Assembly: GCA_027488395.1 (NCBI GenBank)
Contig: JAIYBT010000002.1
Location: 62,001-126,000 of the forward strand
Reading direction: 5' to 3'
Length of the DNA: 64,000 nucleotides
From: Methylophilaceae bacterium
GTDB lineage: Bacteria > Pseudomonadota > Gammaproteobacteria > Burkholderiales > Methylophilaceae
How positions within the stretch are numbered: the stretch's first letter is position 1; each line of letters starts with the position of its first letter. Positions 53,219 to 63,230 of this stretch are shown here, one piece after another. The notes beneath the pieces were generated by a model. The model did not search any database and had not been told where the DNA came from. It worked only from the letters and a program-made list of their open reading frames with translations. A program made the translations under genes and the position numbers.

Positions 53219-54879
53219 GCAACCTCCTTCTCACCGTAGACGTGGGCTTTAAACGGGGTTACGCCTAAGCGGCGTACCGTGTCAATAAAGCGCTCTTCTG
53301 GCGTGCGTTGATTGATGTACACTTCAATCAGTTTCTGGATCACGCCTGGCATTTCATCCGCGGCAAAAGAGCGGCCAATGACACTGCCTAAACTGGCATC
53401 ATTGCCTTGTTTACCGCCAATGGAGACTTGGTACCATTCTTCACTGTCTTTATCGACACCTAAAATACCAATGTGACCAATGTGATGATGACCACATGCG
53501 TTCATACAACCGGAAATATTCAACTCGAGTTCACCGATATCATGCAAGTAATCTAAATTATCAAATTGCATTTGAATGGCTTCGGCAATGGGGATGGATT
53601 TGGCATTGGCCAAACTACAAAAATCCCCACCTGGGCAACAAATGATGTCGGTTAAAAGACCAATGTTTGGCGTGGCTAAGCCAGCTGCACGGGCTTTTTC
53701 CCACACGGCGAATAAATCAGCCAATTTCACATCGGCTAAAATTAAATTTTGCTCGTGCGATGAGCGTAACTCGCCAAAGCTATATGCGTCTGCCAAATCA
53801 GCAACTACATACATTTGCTCGCTGGTGATGTCTCCCGGTGGTTTACCATGCGGTTTCAGGGAGAGGGTGACGGCGCGGTAGCCGGCTTGTTTGTGCGGAT
53901 GTACGCAACGTTTCACCCAAGCGGCAAACGCAGGATTGCTGGCAACCGCTGCGTCAAAACTGGCATCATGCGCTGCGAGATTTTCATAGGGCATGGGTTC
54001 AAAGTGTTGCGCAACGCGTGCCAGTTCGGCTTCGGTCACGGTGAGTGGCCCATCTTTTAAGTGAGCCCATTCTGCTTCAACTTGTTGTTTGAACGTTTCA
54101 ATGCCCAGGGCTTTGACTAAAATTTTAATCCGGGCTTTATATGAGTTATCACGACGCCCATGGATGTTGTAGACGCGGATAATGGCTTCGCAATAAGATA
54201 ACACATGCTGCCAAGGCAGATCTTCTTCAATCACGGTGCCCAAAATAGGGGTGCGGCCTAAGCCACCACCTACCCATACTTTGATACGTAATTGATCATC
54301 GCTATTTTTGAAAAAGGCCAAGCCGATGTCATGCATTTGTATGACGGCACGGTCTTCTTGAGTGCCAGAAACGGCAATTTTAAACTTGCGCGGTAACAAC
54401 GCAAATTCAGGATGGAAGGTGCTCCATTGGCGCATGATTTCTGCAATAGCACGTGGATCAACCACTTCATCAGGCGCAATGCCCACAAATTGGTCTGTCG
54501 TAATGTTACGGATGCAATTGCCTGACGTTTGGATGGCATGCATTTCGACCGTCGCCAACTCGGCTAAAATTTCGGGGACATCTTCTAATTTAGGCCAGTT
54601 GAGTTGTAAATTTTGGCGGGTTGAGAAGTGACCATAGCCACGGTCATAGCGTTGCGCAATCTCTGCTAATTTACGCAGCTGCTGACTGGATAACATGCCG
54701 TAGGGCACTGCAATCCGCAGCATGGGCGCGTGGCGTTGAATATACAAACCGTTTTGTAAGCGCAGTGGGCGAAACTCTTCATCGCTTAGCGCACCCGCTA
54801 AATAACGGCGGGTCTGGTCACGGTATTGCGCAACACGTTCATTGACAATTTGTTGGTCTATCGGATCGTATTTATACAT
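53215..54879 (-). CDS. cysI: Sulfite reductase hemoprotein (nitrite/sulfite reductase family)
   Basis: The 554-residue enzyme reduces sulfite to sulfide with six electrons. The siroheme/[4Fe-4S] cysteines are C415 and C421 (CPGGDFC) and C458 and C462 (CMNAC), in the spacing C-x5-C...C-x3-C. Two ferredoxin-like half domains precede each core (HFSTRQNLQLNWPKLED near 85). No cysJ flavoprotein gene is present, so electrons probably come from a ferredoxin such as FdxA of the same operon. Siroheme synthase is not in the window. Confidence 0.93.
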   Translation of the reverse strand: MYKYDPIDQQIVNERVAQYRDQTRRYLAGALSDEEFRPLRLQNGLYIQRHAPMLRIAVPYGMLSSQQLRKLAEIAQRYDRGYGHFSTRQNLQLNWPKLEDVPEILAELATVEMHAIQTSGNCIRNITTDQFVGIAPDEVVDPRAIAEIMRQWSTFHPEFALLPRKFKIAVSGTQEDRAVIQMHDIGLAFFKNSDDQLRIKVWVGGGLGRTPILGTVIEEDLPWQHVLSYCEAIIRVYNIHGRRDNSYKARIKILVKALGIETFKQQVEAEWAHLKDGPLTVTEAELARVAQHFEPMPYENLAAHDASFDAAVASNPAFAAWVKRCVHPHKQAGYRAVTLSLKPHGKPPGDITSEQMYVVADLADAYSFGELRSSHEQNLILADVKLADLFAVWEKARAAGLATPNIGLLTDIICCPGGDFCSLANAKSIPIAEAIQMQFDNLDYLHDIGELELNISGCMNACGHHHIGHIGILGVDKDSEEWYQVSIGGKQGNDASLGSVIGRSFAADEMPGVIQKLIEVYINQRTPEERFIDTVRRLGVTPFKAHVYGEKEVA

Positions 54880-54919
54880 TTTAAGCGTCTAATTAACACA
54901 GTGCAAAAGAGGCAGTATT

Positions 54920-55690
54920 TTAATGGAAAACAAGCTTAAAGCCTACATAAATCAATATCATAGCCAATACGATTCTGACCCAATGCTCTGCTACGCGCGC
55001 ACTTAATTGGCTGCCTAGGTAAATTCCTGGGATAGAACCGATTAACAAAACACCAAGCAAATGATAATCGATGGTGCCTAGTGAAGCATGCCCAAGCCCT
55101 GCCACCAACGTTAACGGAACAGCGTGTGCAATGTCCGTGCCCACAATCGTTGTAATTTTTTGTTTAGGGTAAAGCATGATCAGCGCAGTGACGCCCAACG
55201 CACCAGCCCCTACTGAGGTTAATGTGACTAATAGGCCAAGCACAACACCGAGCGTGACGGTCAGGCCAGGCACCAGCTGTTCTGGAATCCATTGACCATG
55301 ACTGACCAGGGTCATCAGCTTGTTACGCAGCAACACTGCAACGGAAGTAATAATGAGTGCGATACCTAACCAAAATTTGATGGTAGCCACCGCAGTAGAG
55401 GAATCTAAATTCATATGATGGAGCACCCAAATGGTGGCAAATGATGCGGGCACACTGCCCGCTGCAAGTAGACGTACGATCTTCCAATCGATATTACCTA
55501 ATTTACCATGGGCAAAGATGCCTGCCGTTTTGGTGATCGAGGCGTAGAGTAAATCGGTGCCGACGGCCACTGCAGGTTTAATGTTGTATAACATGAGCAA
55601 TATGGGAGTCATCAGTGAGCCACCCCCCACGCCCGTTAACCCTACTAAAAAACCAACAGCAAATCCTGCAAATATAAATCCGAATTCCAT
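54920..55690 (-). CDS. TSUP (TauE/SafE) family sulfur-compound transporter
   Basis: The product is 256 residues from the ATG at 55690. About eight membrane helices occur in two related halves, with the Gly-rich loop VGLTGVGGGSLMTPILL and its counterpart LLVTLTSVGAGALGVTAL. The family moves sulfite, sulfate or organosulfonates across the inner membrane. It is first in the cys operon, next to the divergent cysB-type gene, and no CysTWA sulfate importer is present here, so sulfate uptake or sulfite export are both possible. Confidence 0.85.
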   Translation of the reverse strand: MEFGFIFAGFAVGFLVGLTGVGGGSLMTPILLMLYNIKPAVAVGTDLLYASITKTAGIFAHGKLGNIDWKIVRLLAAGSVPASFATIWVLHHMNLDSSTAVATIKFWLGIALIITSVAVLLRNKLMTLVSHGQWIPEQLVPGLTVTLGVVLGLLVTLTSVGAGALGVTALIMLYPKQKITTIVGTDIAHAVPLTLVAGLGHASLGTIDYHLLGVLLIGSIPGIYLGSQLSARVAEHWVRIVLAMILIYVGFKLVFH

Positions 55691-55755
55691 GTGGAGTATC
55701 TTCAAATATCTAAAAAGTGTGCAATTTTAGCAAACCTATACATGTTGATTTAATA

Positions 55756-55772
55756 ATCATATGTTCTATGAT
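55756..55772. promoter_or_regulatory. Palindrome in the TSUP/cysB divergent promoter region
   Basis: ATCATA, 5 bases, TATGAT: an inverted repeat of the size bound by LysR-type regulators. It lies 28 bases before the cysB-type start and 66 before the TSUP start, so it could serve autoregulation or activation of the operon. Confidence 0.45.
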
Positions 55773-55799
55773 ATAGCTTTTGGTTATATTGGACGGGTC

Positions 55800-56726
55800 A
55801 TGAAATTCCATCAGTTGCGCTACATACATGAAGTTGTGAGGCAGCATCTCAATATTTCTGCGGCTGCAGAAGCCTTGCATACGTCTCAACCTGGCGTGAG
55901 CAAGCAAATTCAATTGCTAGAAGAAGAGCTAGGCTTACAAATTTTTCAACGCAATGGCAAGCGTCTGGTCGGCATCTCTGAGCCAGGACGAAAAATCGTC
56001 TCATTGGCGGCAAAAGTGGTGTTGGAAATGCAAAATATCAAACGGGTAGGGGAGGAATACAGCCGAGAGGACACGGGTGAAATCACCATCGCCACCACCC
56101 ATACGCAAGCGCGCTATCGCCTACCGGCTGCGGTGAAGCAGTTTATGGCAATCTATCCAAACGTAAAATTGACGATTCATCAGGGCAATCCAATCCAAGT
56201 GACTGAGCAAGTGGCTGCAGGCGAGGCCGATATTGGGATTGCCACCGAGAGTATCAGTCAAGATGAGCGCTTAAATTGCTTGCCTTGCTATACATGGAAT
56301 CGCTCGCTGGTCGTGCCCCCTCATCATGAATTGTTAGACTTAAAAAAAATCACCCTCAATGAAATCGTGAAATACCCATTGATTACGTATGATTTTGCCT
56401 TCACCGGTGGCACCTTGGTCTCCAAAACGTTTCATGATGCGCAGTTACAACCCAATGTGGTGTTCACCGCCATTGATGCTGACGTGATTAAAACCTACGT
56501 CAATTTAGGCTTGGGTGTCGGTTTGATTGCGAATATGGCGTATGACGAACAGCGTGATGCACCTTTACATCATATTGATTGTAGTCACTTATTTCCTGAT
56601 AGCACCACCTATTTAGGGGTAAGGCGGGATGCTTTTTTACGGGACTACATGTTGCATTTTATTACCATGCTGGCACCTCAGCATGATAAAAAAACCGTAC
56701 AACGGCAGTTAAATCAGGAAAACTAG
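55800..56726 (+). CDS. cysB: CysB-type LysR-family regulator
   Basis: The product is 308 residues from the ATG at 55800, with GGACGGGTC in front; an ATG at 55761 would add a non-conserved extension. The N-terminal winged helix is MKFHQLRYIHEVVRQHLNIS with AEALHTSQPGVSKQIQLLEE. The effector domain starts near 90 (GEITIATTHTQARYRLPAAV), the N-acetylserine-binding segment of CysB/Cbl. It activates sulfate assimilation genes on sulfur limitation. It is divergent from that operon. Cbl is a close alternative. Confidence 0.9.
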   Translation: MKFHQLRYIHEVVRQHLNISAAAEALHTSQPGVSKQIQLLEEELGLQIFQRNGKRLVGISEPGRKIVSLAAKVVLEMQNIKRVGEEYSREDTGEITIATTHTQARYRLPAAVKQFMAIYPNVKLTIHQGNPIQVTEQVAAGEADIGIATESISQDERLNCLPCYTWNRSLVVPPHHELLDLKKITLNEIVKYPLITYDFAFTGGTLVSKTFHDAQLQPNVVFTAIDADVIKTYVNLGLGVGLIANMAYDEQRDAPLHHIDCSHLFPDSTTYLGVRRDAFLRDYMLHFITMLAPQHDKKTVQRQLNQEN

Positions 56727-56812
56727 CCATTAGGAGTGAGGTGACTTGCATCACCTTCATCGCTTACAGCGCTGTGTTTAAATCCAAACCCTATCGAAAA
56801 GAGGCGGCACTT

Positions 56813-57364
56813 ATGAAACATTGGTTATTATTGAGTTTGATGTTAACCATGGCGATGCCTCAGGGTTGGGCAGCGCCAACGCAGGACACTGCCGGGCAGA
56901 TGCGGGTGATTGGGCATGGCATGCCAGATGTTGATTTAACCAATGCCATTTACGAAGTGCCGGTCAATCCCGGTATCAGCTATCAGGACGTCATTGATAG
57001 CCTTAAATCCTTGTCCGAAGGCATGAATTTCGTGAATCCTGCCAATTTCCCGATAGGTGAGCATATGAAATTGCGCGGCATCGATCCACAAGGGGTGAAA
57101 GAGGTGCGTGCTTTTTGTAATTTAGGCATGGGTACTGAAATTGTGCTCGATCACCCCGAGTTTTTAGTATTTGCCCCTTGCCGTGTTGCCATCTACGATA
57201 AACCTGACGCGCAGGGTAAACCGCAGCTGTATCTGGCGTTAGATCGGCCCACCTTTGATTTAAAAAATATTAAACATCCAACTGCACGCGCGCAACTGGC
57301 AGCGCAACAGCTTGAAGATGCGCTCATTACCCTGTTAGAAAAAGCACGTCGCGGCGATTTTTAA
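56813..57364 (+). CDS. Secreted DUF302 domain protein
   Basis: The product is 183 residues from the ATG at 56813, with GAGG 9 bases upstream. A signal peptide ends [10 protein letters not shown]. The DUF302-like region spans about 60-165: [20 protein letters not shown], then LRAF-type [16 protein letters not shown] and [12 protein letters not shown]. Two cysteines may form a disulfide. DUF302 proteins are alpha/beta periplasmic proteins of unknown role, often beside sulfur oxidation genes, which fits the neighbouring cys operon loosely. Confidence 0.75.
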   Translation: MKHWLLLSLMLTMAMPQGWAAPTQDTAGQMRVIGHGMPDVDLTNAIYEVPVNPGISYQDVIDSLKSLSEGMNFVNPANFPIGEHMKLRGIDPQGVKEVRAFCNLGMGTEIVLDHPEFLVFAPCRVAIYDKPDAQGKPQLYLALDRPTFDLKNIKHPTARAQLAAQQLEDALITLLEKARRGDF

Positions 57365-57491
57365 CCGCCTTTTAGTAGGCATCTACAAGCAACATAAGTT
57401 TTTTAAACCTATCTGCTGGTGCAGATGCCTTTCGCTTTTATCGGCCATCCCCTATACTCAAGTTTCCTTTGTTTTTTTGAGTAACCGCCCT

Positions 57492-58988
57492 ATGCAAGCC
57501 ATGCTTATCGCCAAAAATCAAACCACTGAAAGCGTGATGTTGCCGCGCATGGCCAATCGTCATGGCCTGATTGCAGGTGCCACAGGTACGGGTAAAACAG
57601 TGACGTTACAAAGCTTGGCTGAGCAATTCTCCCGCATTGGGGTGCCGGTATTTATGGCTGATGTCAAAGGCGACTTATCGGGCATGAGTCAAGTAGGTGG
57701 CGGTAACGCTAAAGTCGAAGCGCGCGTGCAGCAACTGTCGCTCACTGGCTATGCGAATAAAGCCTATCCTGTGATGTTTTGGGATATGTTTGGCGAAAAG
57801 GGCCATCCAGTGCACACCACATTGAGCGAAATGGGGCCGTTGTTACTGTCGCGCATGTTGAACCTCAACGAGGTACAGAGCGGTGTATTGAATGCCATTT
57901 TTAAGATTGCGGATGACAACGGCATGCTGTTGTTAGACCTTAAAGATTTACGCGCAATGGCTCAACACTGTGCTGAAAATGCCGCGACCTATCAATCACA
58001 ATATGGCAATATTTCTGCCGCCAGCGTTGGCGCCATTCAACGCGGACTGTTGCAGCTAGAAACCGAAGGAGGCGATGTCCTGTTTGCAGAACCCGCGCTA
58101 AATTTAGAAGATTTAATGCAAACAGATGCCAAAGGCTTGGGATTTATCAATATTTTGGCGGCGGATAAATTGTTAAACTCGCCCCGTGTCTATGCGACTT
58201 TATTACTATGGTTGTTATCCGAGTTGTTTGAAAAACTGCCCGAAGTCGGCGATGTCGATCAGCCAAAATTGGTGTTTTTCTTTGATGAGGCGCATTTGTT
58301 ATTTAACGATGCGCCACAAATTTTGCTACAAAAAATTGAGCAAGTAGTGCGATTAGTGCGCTCAAAAGGAGTCGGTGTTTATTTTGTGTCACAAAACCCG
58401 CTCGATATTCCAGATGTAGTGTTGGGCCAGCTTGGTAATCGTGTACAACACGCACTGCGCGCGTTTACACCGCGGGATCAAAAAGCGGTACAAGTTGCTG
58501 CACAGACCTTTCGTGCCAATCCGAGCTTGGACGTTGCAACCGTCATTACCGAATTGGGCGTTGGGGAAGCGTTGGTTTCGTTTTTAGATGAAAAAGGGGC
58601 GCCCACACCGGTCGAACGTGTCTTTATTTGTCCGCCCGAGAGCCGTGTAGGACCTGCAAATGAGGCGGAGCGCAAACAAGTCATGGTCAACTCGTTAGTG
58701 GCTGGGGTATATGAACACACGGTTGACCGCGAATCTGCCTATGAGATTTTAAAGAAACGTGCGGCCGAGGTTGCTAGCGCAGAGCAAACCGCTACCGAGC
58801 AAACACAAGCAGGGGCCTCTGGCTTTGATTTAGGCGGCATCTTTGGGGGCGGCGATTCACGCTCGGATAGTGTGCTTGAATCTGCCGCTAAATCGGCTGC
58901 CCGCGCCATCGGCTCGCAACTTGGCAAAGCCATCGTGCGCGGGGTGTTGGGCTCTATTTTAGGTGGCGTGAGTAACAAACGTCGTTAA
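57492..58988 (+). CDS. HerA-like ATPase (DUF853, YjgR family)
   Basis: The product is 498 residues from the ATG at 57492; a TTG at 57477 adds five. Walker A is GATGTGKT near residue 30, [14 protein letters not shown] follows, Walker B is [12 protein letters not shown], and the sensor segment is [12 protein letters not shown]. The C-terminus has a Gly/Ala-rich tail ([29 protein letters not shown]). The family is related to the hexameric DNA translocase HerA, but its role is unknown. No NurA nuclease or defence genes are adjacent, so a defence role is not supported here. Confidence 0.88.
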   Translation: MQAMLIAKNQTTESVMLPRMANRHGLIAGATGTGKTVTLQSLAEQFSRIGVPVFMADVKGDLSGMSQVGGGNAKVEARVQQLSLTGYANKAYPVMFWDMFGEKGHPVHTTLSEMGPLLLSRMLNLNEVQSGVLNAIFKIADDNGMLLLDLKDLRAMAQHCAENAATYQSQYGNISAASVGAIQRGLLQLETEGGDVLFAEPALNLEDLMQTDAKGLGFINILAADKLLNSPRVYATLLLWLLSELFEKLPEVGDVDQPKLVFFFDEAHLLFNDAPQILLQKIEQVVRLVRSKGVGVYFVSQNPLDIPDVVLGQLGNRVQHALRAFTPRDQKAVQVAAQTFRANPSLDVATVITELGVGEALVSFLDEKGAPTPVERVFICPPESRVGPANEAERKQVMVNSLVAGVYEHTVDRESAYEILKKRAAEVASAEQTATEQTQAGASGFDLGGIFGGGDSRSDSVLESAAKSAARAIGSQLGKAIVRGVLGSILGGVSNKRR

Positions 58989-59035
58989 GACATGGGGGAT
59001 GTGCATGCAATCTTTCCAGAGACAAGTGGCCCATC

Positions 59036-60682
59036 ATGCAAACTGATATAGATATTGCACAACAAGCCACGCTACAACCCATCACAGAGATTGCGGCGCA
59101 GCTTGGGCTCACCCCAGCCCAACTGATTCCCTACGGTCATCATATTGCCAAACTCAATCAAGCCACCGTCACACAGTTGGCACAACAACCCCCGCGCGCA
59201 AAATTGGTGTTGGTCACTGCCATCAATCCCACGCCCGCAGGCGAGGGAAAAACCACCACGACCATTGGGTTGACCGATGCATTGAACCACTTAGGTGGCA
59301 AGGCAATGGCCTGCTTACGCGAGCCCTCATTGGGGCCTGTATTTGGCTTAAAAGGAGGCGCAACTGGCGGCGGGCAGGCGCAAGTGTTGCCAATGGCGGC
59401 GATTAATCTTCACTTTACGGGAGATTTTCACGCAATCAGTGCCGCCAATAATTTGTTAGCCGCCCTCATTGATAACCATCTATACCATGGCAATGCATTA
59501 GGTATTGCAGAAGTCACTTGGCGCCGTTGTATGGATATGAATGACCGTGCTTTGCGTCAGATCCTGCACGATCAACAGGTTGCAAGTGGGTTTGATATCA
59601 CAGTCGCGAGTGAAGTGATGGCGATTTTTTGCCTAGCGACCGATCTGATGGATTTGAAAACGCGTTTAGGACGGATTCAAATTGGCCGCAATACCAGCAA
59701 TCAGCCCATTTTTGCTTGTGATTTGCAAGCCGAGGGGGCGATGACGGCATTACTCAAAGACGCCTTTTTACCCAATTTGGTCCAAACACTGGCGGGCTCC
59801 CCTGCGTTGATTCACGGTGGCCCTTTTGCCAATATCGCGCACGGCTGTAATTCGTTGGTCGCAACCCAAACTGCACGCAGATTGGCAGATTATGTAGTAA
59901 CCGAGGCGGGATTTGGGGCGGATTTAGGTGCCGAAAAATTCATGGATATTAAATGTCGGCAAGCTGACATGCGGCCAGACTTGGTCGTGATCGTCGCTAC
60001 GGTGCGTGCCCTGAAATATCATGGTGGAGTTGAGGTTGCGCAGCTCAACCAAGAGAATCTTACAGCACTGCGCGTGGGCATGGCTAACTTAACCCGCCAT
60101 ATTCAAAATTTACGCCATGCCTTTGGCTTACGTGTGTTGGTGGCGTTAAACCATTTTAGTGCCGATACTGACGCTGAAGTAGCGTTGCTACAACAACTGA
60201 TCACAGACTGTGGCACGCGTAGTTTTGTGTGTCGGCATTGGGCCGAGGGGCCTAGTGGCGCGCTGGCACTAGCGCAAGCCGTGGTTGATACCTTGGATCA
60301 GGCCACACCGCCCTCCCATTTGCTCTATGAAAATAGTGACACGATTGAAGCCAAGCTTAGTAAAATTGCCTGTACCTACTATGGTGCAGATGCCGTACAT
60401 TTAAGTCCTACCGCGCGTGCGCAACTTGCGCAGTTATCGCCCGCGGATCAATTGTTGCCGGTCTGTATTGCCAAAACGCCTTATTCTTTTTCTGGAGATG
60501 CCCGCTTACGTAACGTGCCGCCATCGCACACATTAGAGGTGACTGGCTTGCGTTTGTCGCGCGGCGCTGGGTTTGTGGTTGCCCTATGCGGCAATATCAT
60601 GACCATGCCTGGCTTGCCTAAACACCCTGCCAGTGCGCGTATCGACGTCAATGCCGATGGTCAGATCATTGGGCTTTCCTAA
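59036..60682 (+). CDS. fhs: Formate-tetrahydrofolate ligase
   Basis: The 548-residue enzyme makes 10-formyltetrahydrofolate from formate, THF and ATP. NPTPAGEGKTTTTIGLTDAL is the P-loop-like ATP site. REPSLGPVFGLKGGATGGG, FTGDFHAISAANNLLAALID and EAGFGADLGAEKFMDIKCR are diagnostic. It feeds one-carbon units into purine and serine synthesis, and in a methylotroph it would also link formate to assimilation (inference). It is followed by yigZ after 6 bases. Confidence 0.95.
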   Translation: MQTDIDIAQQATLQPITEIAAQLGLTPAQLIPYGHHIAKLNQATVTQLAQQPPRAKLVLVTAINPTPAGEGKTTTTIGLTDALNHLGGKAMACLREPSLGPVFGLKGGATGGGQAQVLPMAAINLHFTGDFHAISAANNLLAALIDNHLYHGNALGIAEVTWRRCMDMNDRALRQILHDQQVASGFDITVASEVMAIFCLATDLMDLKTRLGRIQIGRNTSNQPIFACDLQAEGAMTALLKDAFLPNLVQTLAGSPALIHGGPFANIAHGCNSLVATQTARRLADYVVTEAGFGADLGAEKFMDIKCRQADMRPDLVVIVATVRALKYHGGVEVAQLNQENLTALRVGMANLTRHIQNLRHAFGLRVLVALNHFSADTDAEVALLQQLITDCGTRSFVCRHWAEGPSGALALAQAVVDTLDQATPPSHLLYENSDTIEAKLSKIACTYYGADAVHLSPTARAQLAQLSPADQLLPVCIAKTPYSFSGDARLRNVPPSHTLEVTGLRLSRGAGFVVALCGNIMTMPGLPKHPASARIDVNADGQIIGLS

Positions 60683-60688
60683 TTTCAT

Positions 60689-61258
60689 GTGCTTATGTTG
60701 ACTTTTCATCAGCTCGGAGAAGCCGAGCAAACCATACAAAAATCGCGTTTTATTGCTCGTGCCATCAGGTGTGATCATGAACGGGCGTTGGCCATGTTTT
60801 TGAGTGCGTTTGCAAAGGCGCATGGTGGCGCTGGGCATTTGGCCTATGCGTTTAGAATCAAAACCGCAGATGGCATTGTTGCGCGCTTTTCTGACGCGGG
60901 AGAGCCAGCAGGCACAGCAGGTAAACCCATCATGCAGATACTTGATGGCCAACAGTTGGTCAACTGTTGTGTGGCAGTGATTCGGTATTATGGTGGGATT
61001 AATTTAGGCACGGGTGGGTTAGCCCGCGCGTATGGCGGGACGGCCAAGCGCGCAATGGAGCTGGCCATGCCCATACCGTTTGTTGACATGGTCAGTCTGC
61101 ACATTGAAGTCGCCTATGCCAAGGTTGATGCGCTCACCCGAGAAGTAGCCAAACACCGAGGTGAAATTTTAGAAAAGCAATTTGATCAAGCTGCACGTTT
61201 TGTGGTGCGCGTGCCACGTGATAGTGTGCCCAATTTTCAATCGCAGTTTGGTCAGTAA
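60689..61258 (+). CDS. YigZ/IMPACT family protein
   Basis: About 189 residues from GTG at 60689 or 187 from ATG at 60695. The UPF0029/IMPACT N-terminal domain has EQTIQKSRFIARA, GGAGHLAYAFRI, FSDAGEPAGTAGKPIMQIL and VIRYYGGINLGTGGLARAYG. A DUF1949-like C-terminal domain ends the protein. The eukaryotic relative inhibits Gcn2; the bacterial role is unclear, with RNA binding suggested by the fold. It is probably co-transcribed with fhs and the following transporter. Confidence 0.9.
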   Translation: MLMLTFHQLGEAEQTIQKSRFIARAIRCDHERALAMFLSAFAKAHGGAGHLAYAFRIKTADGIVARFSDAGEPAGTAGKPIMQILDGQQLVNCCVAVIRYYGGINLGTGGLARAYGGTAKRAMELAMPIPFVDMVSLHIEVAYAKVDALTREVAKHRGEILEKQFDQAARFVVRVPRDSVPNFQSQFGQ

Positions 61259-61268
61259 TGGATAACGC

Positions 61269-62285
61269 ATGAATCAAAAACCAATACAAACGCATTACTT
61301 TGATATGGCCGCTTATGGACTGATGGCGTTATTGATGCTGATGGTGATTCGCGTCAATTTACTGCCTGCGTTGCTAATTGGCTTATTAGTGTTTGAATTA
61401 ATCCATGTGATCTCACCGTTTATTGAGCGTCAATTTCCGGGTAAAACTGCCAAGTGGTTAGCGGTGATGTTGATTGCAGGCTTGGTGATTGCACTGTTGG
61501 TTGGCGTGGGGACTGGCATTATTGCGCTGATCCGTAATGATGCGGGAGGCTTTGCCGTATTGATTGATCAGCTAGCGCGAATCATTGAAGATTCACGCAA
61601 AGTGTTGCCGCCTTGGCTGAATCAACGTCTGCCTGATGATGCAATTACATTGCAACAGACGGTAATTGCCTGGCTGCGGGCGCATTCTGCGGATTGGCAA
61701 TTATTAGGCAAAGAAGCGGGACATCATCTTGCCCACATTTTAATTGCAATGGTGATCGGGGCGATGGTGGCACTGCATGATGTGCAACACCATGAGCGCT
61801 ATCAACCGTTTGCAGCCAGCTTGATGCAACGGATACATTTGTTTGCGCAAGCATTTAAAAATATTGTGTTTGCACAAGTCAAAATTTCTGCAGTGAATGC
61901 AACGCTGACTGGCCTCTACTTAGCCGTCATTTTGCCATTATTTGGCGTATATTTGCCCTTTACCAAAACCATGATCGTGATTACCTTTTTAGTGGGCTTA
62001 TTGCCTGTAATAGGTAACTTGATTTCCAATACGGTGATTGTCATTGTGAGTATGAGTCATACCTTTGTGGTGGCTGTTGGCTCATTGGCATTTTTAGTGG
62101 TGATACACAAACTGGAGTATTTTTTGAATGCGCGTATTGTCGGCGCGCAGATTCGGGCCTACGCTTGGGAGTTGTTGGTGGCCATGTTACTCATGGAAGC
62201 GACCTTTGGCCTCACCGGCATTGTGGCGGCACCGGTGTATTATGCGTATCTCAAAAGCGAGTGCCGAGCCCGCGCTTGGGTCTAG
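61269..62285 (+). CDS. AI-2E family transporter (PerM/TqsA type)
   Basis: A 338-residue membrane protein with about seven to eight helices: an N-terminal pair, a long cytoplasmic or periplasmic middle (about 100-160), and a C-terminal block with FAQVKISAVNATLTGLYLAV and LPFTKTMIVITFLVGLLPVI. The family exports autoinducer 2 or acts as sodium/proton antiporter; the substrate here is unknown. It begins 10 bases after yigZ and is convergent with the M48 protease gene. Confidence 0.85.
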   Translation: MNQKPIQTHYFDMAAYGLMALLMLMVIRVNLLPALLIGLLVFELIHVISPFIERQFPGKTAKWLAVMLIAGLVIALLVGVGTGIIALIRNDAGGFAVLIDQLARIIEDSRKVLPPWLNQRLPDDAITLQQTVIAWLRAHSADWQLLGKEAGHHLAHILIAMVIGAMVALHDVQHHERYQPFAASLMQRIHLFAQAFKNIVFAQVKISAVNATLTGLYLAVILPLFGVYLPFTKTMIVITFLVGLLPVIGNLISNTVIVIVSMSHTFVVAVGSLAFLVVIHKLEYFLNARIVGAQIRAYAWELLVAMLLMEATFGLTGIVAAPVYYAYLKSECRARAWV

Positions 62286-62308
62286 CGCAAGATTGCGTTG
62301 TGATGATA

Positions 62309-62333
62309 CTCAAACACATACTTATTGTTTGAG
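62309..62333. terminator. Hairpin overlapping the M48 protease stop codon
   Basis: CTCAAACA (62309-62316), 9-base loop, TGTTTGAG (62326-62333). The stop codon of the minus-strand protease gene is at the loop edge. No U-tract follows, so it may be an mRNA 3'-end structure more than a terminator. Confidence 0.4.
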
Positions 62334-63230
62334 CACATATAAGCGTTGATCCAACGCTTTGCCTTGGCCCATCGTATCGAGCGCACTGCCGCTGATAAGA
62401 CTCAATTGTGCCAAACGATCATCAGGGTGCGGATGGGTTTGAAACAACAAACTCACGCTATCATCGCTTTGATTGATTTGCCCCATAGTTTGCAATACCT
62501 CGGCTAGACCATATGCATCATAACCAGCGCGCGCAGCCAGTACTAAGCCCATGCTATCTGCTTCATATTCTGCGGATTTATCTAAATTGCGCGCACTGAT
62601 TTCAGCCCCCGTATTGACCGCACGTTGGGTCAGTTTATTTTTGCTGATGTTATCTTTTAAAAAACTGGTGCCAGCATCCAACAGTGCTTGTTTTTGCAAC
62701 ACTTTTAAGTGATGTTTTTGGACCACATGCGCGATTTCATGGCCAAGTACGCCAGCCAATTGCGCTTCACTGCGTAGGCGTTGGTATAAGCCTTTTGTGA
62801 TCAACACATAGCCACCTGGCGCGGCAAACGCATTGAGATCTTGGCTATCAATCACACCAAATTTCCATGGCAAATCCGCCCGCTCGGATTGGCTAGCAAC
62901 CCAACGCCCAACGCGGTTGACATAGCGTTGTAATCCCGCATCCTTCACCAAGGGTGCAGCGCCCAAAATTGTTCCAGTCACTTGGCGGCCCACCGCAATT
63001 TCATCCTCGCGGCTGGGGCTACGCCAATTGACTTGAGCAAGCTTGTCCTCAGTGGTGGCAGGCGTTGACGATTGGCTGGTGGTTGCGGCTTCTGGTTTTT
63101 CTGATATGCCGATTTGTGCTTTGACGGCATCTTTTAATGCGCCTTTAAAATCGAGCGCTTGCAATGGCAATGTGACTAAAGCCAGACACGCTGCCCCACA
63201 TAAGCGTTGCTTCACGGATAGGTTGATCAT
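62322..63230 (-). CDS. M48-family metalloprotease, periplasmic
   Basis: A 302-residue protein with a signal peptide (ALVTLPLQALDF). The zinc motif is H164-EIAH-168 in GVLGHEIAHVVQKHH, with the third ligand in DKSAEYEADSMGL. This is the arrangement of BepA/LoiP-like proteases that watch over outer-membrane protein assembly. HPHPDDRLAQL near the C-terminus is also conserved. The start overlaps the stop of the SH3 gene by ATGA, so the two are coupled. Confidence 0.9.
   Translation of the reverse strand: MINLSVKQRLCGAACLALVTLPLQALDFKGALKDAVKAQIGISEKPEAATTSQSSTPATTEDKLAQVNWRSPSREDEIAVGRQVTGTILGAAPLVKDAGLQRYVNRVGRWVASQSERADLPWKFGVIDSQDLNAFAAPGGYVLITKGLYQRLRSEAQLAGVLGHEIAHVVQKHHLKVLQKQALLDAGTSFLKDNISKNKLTQRAVNTGAEISARNLDKSAEYEADSMGLVLAARAGYDAYGLAEVLQTMGQINQSDDSVSLLFQTHPHPDDRLAQLSLISGSALDTMGQGKALDQRLYVLKQ

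Noticed and set aside
57492-58988. HerA-like ATPase as part of an anti-phage defence system
   Set aside because: No nuclease, Sir2, NurA or other defence partner is adjacent; it is flanked by DUF302 and formate-tetrahydrofolate ligase genes, and its family (YjgR/DUF853) is a common housekeeping one.
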